Shown one piece after another: positions 18,040 through 26,038 of a stretch of 60,200 nt of DNA. Both the position numbers and the translations under genes were made by a program. Position 1 is the stretch's first letter. The number at the start of each line of letters is the position of its first letter. The DNA is from JBJKRF01 sp046704785 (GTDB lineage Bacteria; Chloroflexota; Anaerolineae; Anaerolineales; Villigracilaceae), in the NCBI GenBank assembly GCA_046704785.1, contig JBJKRF010000096.1, positions 1-60,200 of the forward strand. Reading direction: 5' to 3'. The notes under the pieces are model-generated. The model saw only the letters and a list, made by a program, of their open reading frames with translations, ran no database searches and was not told the origin of the DNA.

Positions 18040-18407
18040 TTTTCCCCCAAACCCAATATTTTTCGCTACCTGCGCCGGCCAATTTCCATTTAGCGGCTCG
18101 TTGGCGTCGTTTCGCATTGAGAGTAACTCAATTAAAAATGAGAGTCAACGTGAAAGTTAAAGCACCGGGCTTGCCTCTCTTTAGTATAGAGGACAAATCA
18201 CATCCTGGAATCCCAGTCCGGTAGGACACGACCCACCGAACAGGAATTTCAAGAGTTCGCAATACCCGACATCTTTTCCGATTTCCAAGAGTACTCCCTC
18301 GACAAAGGAAAGGAGGCGCTGTTTTCGACAAAGACGTCAAAGAGAGATTCGAGGATCAGCTCAACAAGTTCGAAAGGTCAGCTACAAGTGTTTTAGAAGG
18401 AGAGAAA
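18040..18407. other. Intergenic region, no gene seen
   Basis: No protein-like frame or strong promoter stands out in these 368 bp. A small hairpin CCTCT...AGAGG surrounds TTTAGTATA near 18172-18190. An AGAAGGAGAG ribosome site at the end serves the gene at 18408. Confidence 0.5.
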
Positions 18408-19626
18408 ATGACTGCGAGGCATTTTTCAATTGGCATCACTCTTGTACTCGTCCTGCTGGCAACTATGTTTGGGGTCTCCCATAACGCGTTGGCAGCAACC
18501 GCCTGCACGCCCACCAGCACCATCTCCGGGCCCTATGCCCAGGATGGCGTCGGAGACCTGTGCTTTCAGACGACCAACCTATGCTCTTATATCAACTCCT
18601 GGAACCTGAGCACACTGGAGATCAACGGCGCCCCGTATACCAACCAGTACGTCGCCAGCAACACGATTTTGCCGGTGAATGGCGTCTACATCATTCACTA
18701 TGTGAGCAGCGTGGCCTGGGGACATTTCGAGACCGGCGGCACCTGTTCGGGCGGTGGCAGCCCAACCAACACGCCAGCCGCGGCAACGAGTACACCCACC
18801 CGTACCAACACACCCGTGGCCGCAACCCCTACCCGCACCAATACGCCAGCCGAGGCAACGAGTACACCCGCTAGCGGCACCTGTAGTCCGGTGACTGCCA
18901 CCATCAGCGCTCCCTTCAGCCAGGACGGCGCCGGCAGCTTCTGCTGGCAGTCCGGCAACCTGGGGAACTACATCAACTCCTGGAACCTCTCCAGCCTGAA
19001 GATCAATGGCGTCGACTTCACCAACACCTACGTTTCATCCAACTCCTACCCGGCCCAGATCAACGGCTACTGGTACGTCAGCTACTCCAGCAGCGTTTCC
19101 TGGGGGCATTTCGAGGCAGTCGGTGCCGGTGGGTGGTCCGACCAACACGCCACAGATTCCTACCAACACACCAGTTGTGCCTACCCCAACTCTCACGAAT
19201 ACACTCACAGCCCCAACAAATACGCCGCTGGCCCCCACCAGTACGCCGACACACACGCCCACACCGCGTCCGGCAACGGTCACTCCCACACGTACCAACA
19301 CACCAGTTCCGGCAATAGTGACTGCCACCAACCCACCCAACACACCCATTCCCACTGCAACCAGCAGCAGCAATGGCGGCACCTGCAGCCCGGTGACTTC
19401 CACCATCACGGCTCCGTTCACACAAGATGGCGCAGGTAGCTTCTGTTGGCAAGCCAGCGCTTTGGGCAGTTATCTGAATTCCTGGAATCTGGCCAGCCTG
19501 ACGGTCAACGGCGTGGATTACACCAATGCCTACGTCGCCGTGGGCAGCCTGCCAGCCAAGATCAACGGCTATTGGTATATTTCCTACACTGGGAACTACC
19601 CCTGGAGCCACTTCGAGGCCAAGTAA
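18408..19626 (+). pseudogene. Secreted three-module binding protein, split by a single-base frameshift
   Basis: A signal peptide (MTARHFSIG...NALAATA) and two copies of a ~75-residue module are read in one frame from 18408. Near 19131-19134, in the string GGTGGGTGG, the reading shifts by one base. The other frame then gives a Thr/Pro linker and a third module ending HFEAK at 19626. Removing one G would give a continuous protein of about 405 residues. The module has conserved TISAPFSQDGAG, INSWNLSSL, NGVDYTN and INGYW-SWGHFE strings and is also found twice in the GH10 enzyme at 20121. There is no catalytic domain, so it is probably a polysaccharide-binding or scaffold-like secreted protein. 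A sequencing error is as likely as a true mutation. Confidence 0.75.
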
Positions 19627-19665
19627 TCTATGGGCAAGATCCAGTAAATATTTCCTCATCCCCAT

Positions 19666-19698
19666 TGGGTGGATAGGGCTGAAGGTCCTATCCACCCA
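19666..19698 (+). terminator. Hairpin after the three-module gene
   Basis: Perfect 12-bp arms TGGGTGGATAGG and CCTATCCACCCA surround a 9-nt loop. They lie 40 nt after the stop codon. There is no U-tract. Confidence 0.6.
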
Positions 19699-19783
19699 GC
19701 ATTGACGCGTTGGCATACTCTTTCTTGATTCGACAGAATCGGTGAAACCAGTGATTATGTCAATATTGTACAAGTCATAATGC

Positions 19784-19813
19784 TTGACTCTCATCTTCCA
19801 ATTTGTTACCATC
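19784..19813 (+). promoter_or_regulatory. Candidate promoter of the GH10 xylanase gene
   Basis: TTGACT (19784-19789) is followed after 18 bp by TACCAT (19808-19813). The predicted start falls inside the first LacI-type operator at 19819, so a bound repressor would block it. The leader would be about 300 nt. Confidence 0.5.
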
Positions 19814-19818
19814 TTTAT

Positions 19819-19832
19819 GGAAGCGTTTCCAA
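19819..19832 (+). promoter_or_regulatory. LacI/CcpA-type operator 1
   Basis: TGGAAGCGTTTCCA is a near-perfect palindrome with the central CG typical of LacI-family regulators. It sits at the predicted transcription start of the xylanase gene. Confidence 0.7.
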
Positions 19833-19923
19833 ATTTCCTAGATTTCTTCCCCCAATTGTCGGATCAAAAAGCGCTCTTCCTCCGAAAATCGGTAAAAACC
19901 GGGATAAGAATAAAGAAACGATA

Positions 19924-19937
19924 TGTAAACGCTTCCA
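19924..19937 (+). promoter_or_regulatory. LacI/CcpA-type operator 2
   Basis: TGTAAACGCTTCCA is a second site of the same family. Its centre is exactly 105 bp from that of operator 1, which is ten helical turns, so both face the same side of the DNA and could support a repression loop. Confidence 0.68.
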
Positions 19938-20120
19938 TAATAATACGAACACTTATTGGGAAGATGACGCTGCAACATATTGTACAGGTTGCCTTGATAA
20001 TTCCTTCTTCCTGATCTTATGCGCCAACGCTATCGCTTGCACAACATACACCACTATTGGATACCTGTGATGGAAAACAACTAAACCACTTACCCATCAC
20101 ACATGATAAAGGAGGAAGGC

Positions 20121-21947
20121 ATGTCAAGAAAAAGTGTTACAAACAAAACCGGTTCGTTTTTGAAACTCATCTATATTTTTCTTCTCGCCGCCATGGTCCA
20201 GAGCGTACTCGTGGTACCAGCCTCAGCAGCCGCTACCACGCTCGGCGCTGCCGCTGCACAGTCGGGACGCTACTTTGGCACCGCCATCAACTCTGGCAAG
20301 CTCAGCGACTCGCAATACACCACGATCGCGGCGCGTGAATTCAACATGGCCACGCCCGAAAACGAGATGAAACCGGATGCCACCGAGCCGACCGAGGGCA
20401 ACTTCACGTTCACCGCCGGTGACCAGGTCTACAACTGGGCAACGAGCCACGGCATGCAAGTCCGCGGGCACACCCTGGTCTGGCACTCCCAAATACCGAG
20501 CTGGATGCAGAACCTTTCGGGTGCGTCTACCACCCTGGCGGCCATGCAGGAACATATCAACGGCGTGATGACCCACTACAAGGGCAAGATCGCCTACTGG
20601 GACGTGGTCAATGAGGCCTTCAACGAGGACGGCACGCGCCGCAGCGACGTCTGGGAGAACAACATCGGCGACGCATATATCGAGGACGCGTTCGTGGCCG
20701 CTCGCGCTGCCGACCCGGCAGCCAAGCTCTGCTACAACGACTACAACATCGAGAACTGGACCTACGCCAAGACCCAGGGCGTCTACAACATGGTCAAGGA
20801 TTTCAAGTCGCGCGGCGTCCCGATCGACTGCGTTGGTTTCCAGACCCACATGACCGGCGGCAGCTCGCTGCCCAGCAATTTCCAGACAACCCTGTCTAAC
20901 TTCGCAGCCCTCGGCGTCGACGTGGCCCTCACCGAAGTGGACGTCACCAACGCCGACCCCACACAGTACCAGGAGTTGACGCAGGCCTGCATGAACGTCT
21001 CGCGCTGCGTCGGGATTACAGTCTGGGGCGTACGCGACAGCGACTCCTGGCGCGCCAGCGAGAATCCGCTCCTGTTCGACAGCAACGGCAACCCGAAGCC
21101 GGCCTACACCGCCGTACTCAACGCGCTCAACGCTGCCGGCGGCTCCAATCCGACCAATACCCCCGTCGGCCCGACCCCAACGCGCACCAACACGTCGGTT
21201 CCCACGGCCACGTCGGTCAACCCCACCAATACCCCCGTTCCCACAGCGACCAGTGGTGGCAATGGCAATGGCGCCTGCAGCCCGGTAACAGCCACCATCA
21301 GCGCCCCCTTCAGCCAGGATGGTGCCGGCACCTTCTGCTGGCAATCCAATAACCTGGGCGCCTACATCAACTCTTGGAACTTAGCCAGCCTGAAAGTCAA
21401 CGGCGTGGACTACACCAACGTTTACGCGTCCACCAGCAGCTTACCCGCCAAGATCAACGGTTACTGGTACGTTTCCTATAGCAGCAGCGTGACCTGGGGT
21501 CACTTCGAAGCCGCGGGCACCGCAAGCAACCCCACCAGCACACCGGCCAACAATCCGACAAACACACCGGTTCCGACGGCCACCTCCCGACCGCCGACCA
21601 GTACACCGGTCCCGACAACGACTTCTGTAGCGCCAACGAATACCCCCGTTCCTCCGACGGCTACACCTGTCGCCACGGCAACGCAGGGTAACGGCGGTGG
21701 AACCTGTAGTCCGGTGACATCTACCATCACATCGCCCTTCACCCAGGATGGCGCAGGCAGCTTCTGTTGGCAGGCCAGCAGCCTGGGCAGTTATCTGAAC
21801 TCCTGGAACCTGGCCAGCCTGACGGTTAACGGTGTCAATTACACCAACACCTACGTCGCCGTGAGCAGTTTGCCGGCCAAGATCAACGGCTACTGGTATA
21901 TTTCCTACACCGGAAACTATCCCTGGAGCCATTTCGAGGCCAAATAA
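20121..21947 (+). CDS. Secreted GH10 endo-1,4-beta-xylanase with two C-terminal binding-like modules
   Basis: This 608-residue enzyme starts at the ATG at 20121 behind AAAGGAGGAAGGC. A signal peptide ends near ASAAA. The GH10 barrel (about 35-340) carries the acid/base Glu in WDVVNEAFNED (about 164), the nucleophile Glu in VALTEVDV (about 272), and the substrate-binding ATPENEMKPD and GHTLVWHSQIPSW motifs. Two ~75-residue modules follow, separated by Thr/Pro linkers; they match those of the neighbouring 18408 gene. It should cut xylan outside the cell. Two LacI-type operators upstream imply carbohydrate-responsive control, though no LacI gene is in the window. Confidence 0.93.
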   Translation: MSRKSVTNKTGSFLKLIYIFLLAAMVQSVLVVPASAAATTLGAAAAQSGRYFGTAINSGKLSDSQYTTIAAREFNMATPENEMKPDATEPTEGNFTFTAGDQVYNWATSHGMQVRGHTLVWHSQIPSWMQNLSGASTTLAAMQEHINGVMTHYKGKIAYWDVVNEAFNEDGTRRSDVWENNIGDAYIEDAFVAARAADPAAKLCYNDYNIENWTYAKTQGVYNMVKDFKSRGVPIDCVGFQTHMTGGSSLPSNFQTTLSNFAALGVDVALTEVDVTNADPTQYQELTQACMNVSRCVGITVWGVRDSDSWRASENPLLFDSNGNPKPAYTAVLNALNAAGGSNPTNTPVGPTPTRTNTSVPTATSVNPTNTPVPTATSGGNGNGACSPVTATISAPFSQDGAGTFCWQSNNLGAYINSWNLASLKVNGVDYTNVYASTSSLPAKINGYWYVSYSSSVTWGHFEAAGTASNPTSTPANNPTNTPVPTATSRPPTSTPVPTTTSVAPTNTPVPPTATPVATATQGNGGGTCSPVTSTITSPFTQDGAGSFCWQASSLGSYLNSWNLASLTVNGVNYTNTYVAVSSLPAKINGYWYISYTGNYPWSHFEAK

Positions 21948-21997
21948 TCTCAGTTTTTGACTGGTAAGTAATCCAAGGCCGGTCAGGGATTTGAATA

Positions 21998-22030
21998 AGC
22001 CCCCTGTAGAATGAGAGGCTGCAGGGGGCT
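21998..22030 (+). terminator. Hairpin downstream of the xylanase gene
   Basis: AGCCCCCTGTAG and CTGCAGGGGGCT pair over 12 bp with one G-U. No U-tract follows. It precedes the stronger terminator at 22061 and may act with it. Confidence 0.5.
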
Positions 22031-22060
22031 GGGCTATTCTGCCCTTCTTATCACGCGCCA

Positions 22061-22100
22061 AAAATGCCCTTCGGTGAAAACCGAAGGGCATTTTCTTTTT
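22061..22100. terminator. Bidirectional intrinsic terminator between the xylanase gene and the eCIS operon
   Basis: AAAATGCCCTTCGGT (22061-22075) pairs perfectly with ACCGAAGGGCATTTT (22080-22094) around a GAAA loop. The A/T ends give a U-tract in both directions (TTTTCTTTTT on plus, TTTT on minus). The two convergent transcription units end here. Confidence 0.88.
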
Positions 22101-22140
22101 GCAGCAAGCTATACTCTAACTCTGACGCAGAAGCTCATGG

Positions 22141-24060
22141 TCATTCTACATCATTGATACTTTTCAAATATTTCCACAAATCCACAGCGATGTCGGCCCA
22201 TTCTGTAACTTTTCTTTGGTTTTGATCGATGTCTGGCGCCAGCTCTTTATATTTATCTTTCTCATCCACTGCGGCTTTATATTTAAAGCCTCCTTTGGGC
22301 GCCACTTTACGCGATTCGAGCACAACCCCAATGGTTTGTTCATCCGTCTTACCGACGTTATAAGGGGCTATTTCGTCGCTGTATGCGTTCTTCGAGTTGT
22401 CGAAAAGCTTATCTTCTGTACCTGTCAAAATACCATCCAACCATTCAAACACCGTTATATCAGTCAAAGAATTTGTAGCTGGAAAAGCCTTTTGTTGAAC
22501 GTCATCGAAATCCTCTTCTTCTCGTCCACTCATTTTTAGCAGCCAATCAGAAGCAGAAAACCGCAGGTCGTCATCGCTAAGCAGCCATTTCGAGAAAGCA
22601 GGCAAAGATTTTCTCAACGTGGATAACCTGGATTTATAAAACAACAGCCCCAGGTGGTTTTTACGCAGATTATTTTCCGGGTGTTTCTTTATATATTTAC
22701 CCAAAAGTAAGTAATTGGCGATCAGGGAGAAATAACCCATCAAAGGGGGCAGTTCGGCTCTTATTTTCGGAATCCTTTCCTTAAATTTGGCGGTGAGGTT
22801 TTCGTCCCAGGCGCTTTCATAAACATTCTCCTCCTTTGTTTCTCCGGCTGTTTTCAATGTCCAGGCTTTTGTCAACAGGTCAGCCTTTTTACAAAGAGTC
22901 ACTATAAAGTGCTTGAAAGTTTTTTGGTCCGAAAATCTATCGCTAATAATTTTGGCCGCAGCCCTGACAACAGAGTTAAACGTATTCTCCGGCTTGGCAA
23001 CCTGGGCAAAAAGTTGAGGCACTTTCTCGATCTTGATCGCATAAGTAGCCTGCATGTAGCCGGTCTCCAATTGTTGTTCACCCTTCTCGGAACCTCCTAC
23101 AAACAAATAGCCCTCTTTTTGCTTGGGCAACGCAACTCCTGTAATTGCGTCCAGTTTTTCCCGTTCAGTGAGGTCATTGGTCTTCAATTTTGCACTGGCG
23201 ACGAAATCGGTCATTTGTTTGATGCGCCTCTTGACGGTTTCTTCACTGTCTGTAGACTCATCAATGGGGGGCTTCGTGACCAGTTCGACGATTGCGCTAC
23301 TGCCCTGAACGACCTTTATGTCACTTCTGTGATCCAAATGGACTTCAAAACCGGTGCCTTCGGCGGCAACGGGCTCCTTAGTAAGATGGGTATCCGGCGC
23401 AGAATATTGGCTTTTATCCTGCGCTTTATCATTCGTATCGCTCCACCCCAGCGCCAGGCCAAGTTCCACCTCGAATCCAAACTTGCCCTGGATGACACCA
23501 TTTTCTGGCCTGCCGGCCAGCCTGCCGGACATCCCGACAGTATACTTTTTCTGTCCTCGAAGGGCGTTAGCGCCCATCCGGTCCGCCTCCTCCTCCAGCG
23601 CAGAATCAGCATTGATCGGCGCCCCCTTCATCTGGAGAGTTGGCCGCACCCGCCCCTGCTTTTGCTGGACGACATGCCAGGCTTCGTGCGGAATATGTCT
23701 TTCTTGCCCGGGCCCAACGTGGATGTCTGTCCCTTGAGTGTAGGCCAACGCCTGGAGCTGCGCCGGTCTGGGCGAGTTGTAGTGCACGCGCACGTCGTCC
23801 AACGAAAAGCCGGAAAGCGACTCGACGCCGCTCTTCAAGCTGTCGGGTAGCCCGGTTCGGTTGGGAGATGGACGACCTTCAGGGGCAATTCCGGCCCCGG
23901 AAGAGTCGGCTTTGCGCTGGAGGGGGAGTCCGCTATCGAGGGCCTCGATGCCACAGGCAGGCGGGGCAGCGGAGATTCCAGCAGGCCCGGTTGCAGGGGC
24001 CAGATCGACATCCTGCCTAGTAGACTGCGCCGCTTTTCGATTGAAATTTATTTGTTTCAT
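22141..24060 (-). CDS. eCIS cargo candidate 3: DUF4157 protein with a COOH-NH2-ligase-like C-terminus
   Basis: This 639-residue protein starts at the ATG at 24060 (MKQINFNRK). Residues 20-40 carry ATGPAGISAAPPACGIEALD, the segment shared with the two neighbouring DUF4157 proteins. The eCIS core (DUF4157) domain spans about 75-175, with HEAWHVVQQ as the zinc-protease-like motif. After VIQ, near residue 190, the C-terminal domain begins GFEVELGLALGW, with VELVTKP near 258, MQATYAI near 335 and VVLESRK near 579. This spacing is loosely like glutamate-cysteine-ligase/amidoligase enzymes, but I hold that as a guess. The protein ends the eCIS operon and is a likely payload. Confidence 0.82.
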   Translation of the reverse strand: MKQINFNRKAAQSTRQDVDLAPATGPAGISAAPPACGIEALDSGLPLQRKADSSGAGIAPEGRPSPNRTGLPDSLKSGVESLSGFSLDDVRVHYNSPRPAQLQALAYTQGTDIHVGPGQERHIPHEAWHVVQQKQGRVRPTLQMKGAPINADSALEEEADRMGANALRGQKKYTVGMSGRLAGRPENGVIQGKFGFEVELGLALGWSDTNDKAQDKSQYSAPDTHLTKEPVAAEGTGFEVHLDHRSDIKVVQGSSAIVELVTKPPIDESTDSEETVKRRIKQMTDFVASAKLKTNDLTEREKLDAITGVALPKQKEGYLFVGGSEKGEQQLETGYMQATYAIKIEKVPQLFAQVAKPENTFNSVVRAAAKIISDRFSDQKTFKHFIVTLCKKADLLTKAWTLKTAGETKEENVYESAWDENLTAKFKERIPKIRAELPPLMGYFSLIANYLLLGKYIKKHPENNLRKNHLGLLFYKSRLSTLRKSLPAFSKWLLSDDDLRFSASDWLLKMSGREEEDFDDVQQKAFPATNSLTDITVFEWLDGILTGTEDKLFDNSKNAYSDEIAPYNVGKTDEQTIGVVLESRKVAPKGGFKYKAAVDEKDKYKELAPDIDQNQRKVTEWADIAVDLWKYLKSINDVE

Positions 24061-24167
24061 AGGTATCTTTTCCAAGATGAATGCCGCCGCGATACTTTGA
24101 TTGCAGCGCAAGTTATGCTATCAAAAGTCCATCAAGTGCGCCGCATCGATCGCAGCCTGTCTCTTTT

Positions 24168-25943
24168 TCAACTACGCAGGTCAGACTTGAAATCTTTGTA
24201 AAAAAACGCGGGAATCTTCGCCATGGGCGTGAAGCGGTTCCTTAATTGGATGACCATATCCACATAAGTCTGAAATGCGCTGTCGTAGGCGCCTTCCTGC
24301 ACGTAGCGGACGCAGTTGCAGACGACCGCATACAAACCGTTGTAGGTTTCGGCGGCGTCGGCGCGCCGGTCGATGGCGGCGACGATGCGCGGTGAGTTCT
24401 CATAATAGACCCGGATCATCTTCTTCCCGTTTGCCAGGGAGGCGATGTACTCGTCACGGAAAGCGCGCAAGGTGGTCAGTTCCAGGCAGTCGTCGGGCAA
24501 GCCCCTGGCTTGCGTGCAGGCTGTGGTGATGAAGCAATTACTTTTTCCGCCGCTGCCCCCGCTGCTACTGCTATCGAGGTCCAGTGCAGAGGTACTCCTT
24601 AGGATGCTTTTGTCTTTGTCGATCAAAGCAGTATCTACTTCCATTTCCAGGTCACTATAGAATTCTTCAGAGATTTCGGTTGCCTTTGCCGCTGCACCCC
24701 GATATTTTGAGGGGACAATGCTGCCCAATCCCGATATATAACCCGCCCAAGCCTTGTCCACCGTTCCACGAGTTCTTGCAATGGCTTCGTCTACTACGCT
24801 CGATTTACTTTTATCGAAGGAACGTGTCCCGCTTCCACCGCTTCTTGTAAAGGTCATGTGATTCAATGCAATCCCAGAGGCGCCCTCGACATCAATACCG
24901 GATTCATGAAGAAGCACAGCCAAAGCATCAACGCCCGAAGGCTTGTCAACGCCAGACACGCCAACCCCGGCGGAACAACTGTGCGACCGGATTTTTCCAG
25001 TGTAACCTGTTGGGATGATCTTGTTCAGCTTCTGGGCCACCGCCCGAGGTTCTTGATGCCCCAGTTTTCCAGGAGAGCCATGCCCTTCCAGGTAAATATT
25101 TTCGGCTTTGCCGACTTTTGTAGCGCTCAAACTACCGAACTCTTCCACTCGTTGGTGATCACCGCCCTCATGGTAGGCGATATCCATGTCTGAGCCGACG
25201 ATCCAGCCACGGACCAGTCCCAATTCTGTTGGGAGTGTGGTATCCCCTGTGTTGATAATCAAGCGCTGTACCGTTCCGTCGCTCGTGCCAGGCGTTTCGC
25301 CGCTCTGCTGCACCACGTGGGTCAACTCGTGCGCGATCAGCTCACGCCCCGAGGCGCTGCCAGGACGGTACTCGCCGCCGCGGAAGAAGATGTCTCGTCC
25401 GGTGGTAAAGGCCCGCGCGCTCAAGGCGCGGTTGAGCGTATCGGCTTGTGGGTTGGTATGGACGCGCACGCCGCTGAAATCAGCGCCGAAGCGCGGCTCC
25501 ATGAACTTGCGCACGCCGCCATCCAGCGCACTACCCCTGCCGCGCTGACGGGACACTTCGCCCGCCACCTGGCTTCCGGCTTCGAAGCCCTGCCCCGTCC
25601 CGGAGCGCTGTACCAGCGAGGTGATGCCCGATGCCAGCGGTTTGCGCTGCGTCAAATCATCCCCGCCGGTGTTTTCGTGTGGACGAACCGTCGCGACGTC
25701 GCGCGGCGGCGCGTGCATGCGCATGACCTGCTGCGCCACATAGTCGGCCTCACGCTCGTACGAGTCTCCGGCTGCGCCGACCATCAATCGTGGCTGGATG
25801 ACCAGCTCACCGCCACTATCGGCGCTTTCGATGCCGTAAGCGGGCGGGGTGATACCAATCCCCTGCGGCCCGGCGGAAGGAGACTGATCAGTATTTTGTG
25901 TGCTGTGCTGTGTCGTTTTTTGATTAGAATCTGCCTGTTTCAT
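24168..25943 (-). CDS. eCIS cargo candidate 2: DUF4157 protein with a caspase-like segment and CFI-box C-terminus
   Basis: This 591-residue protein starts at the ATG at 25943 behind AGGAG. Its N-terminus has the shared SAGPQGIGITPPAYGIESAD segment. The VGAAGDSYEREADYVAQQVM string and RELIAHELTHVVQQ (HExxH near 207) define the eCIS core DUF4157 domain. After TVQRL comes a domain with LEGHGSPG (about 289) and RSHSCSAGVG (about 319), a His-Gly and Cys pair as in clan CD peptidases (caspase, C80). The last ~115 residues begin SNCFITTACTQARG, a CFI-box-type C-terminal domain. Roles are inferred: a protease-type payload with an extra C-terminal module of unknown job. Confidence 0.85.
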   Translation of the reverse strand: MKQADSNQKTTQHSTQNTDQSPSAGPQGIGITPPAYGIESADSGGELVIQPRLMVGAAGDSYEREADYVAQQVMRMHAPPRDVATVRPHENTGGDDLTQRKPLASGITSLVQRSGTGQGFEAGSQVAGEVSRQRGRGSALDGGVRKFMEPRFGADFSGVRVHTNPQADTLNRALSARAFTTGRDIFFRGGEYRPGSASGRELIAHELTHVVQQSGETPGTSDGTVQRLIINTGDTTLPTELGLVRGWIVGSDMDIAYHEGGDHQRVEEFGSLSATKVGKAENIYLEGHGSPGKLGHQEPRAVAQKLNKIIPTGYTGKIRSHSCSAGVGVSGVDKPSGVDALAVLLHESGIDVEGASGIALNHMTFTRSGGSGTRSFDKSKSSVVDEAIARTRGTVDKAWAGYISGLGSIVPSKYRGAAAKATEISEEFYSDLEMEVDTALIDKDKSILRSTSALDLDSSSSGGSGGKSNCFITTACTQARGLPDDCLELTTLRAFRDEYIASLANGKKMIRVYYENSPRIVAAIDRRADAAETYNGLYAVVCNCVRYVQEGAYDSAFQTYVDMVIQLRNRFTPMAKIPAFFYKDFKSDLRS

Positions 25944-26038
25944 CAATGTTTTCTCCTATCTGATCAGAAGCGCTTTGTTTCAACCACTTTTATGTTCGTA
26001 CCCATTGGGTTGTTGTTTTTGTAAATAGGCCGATTGTT

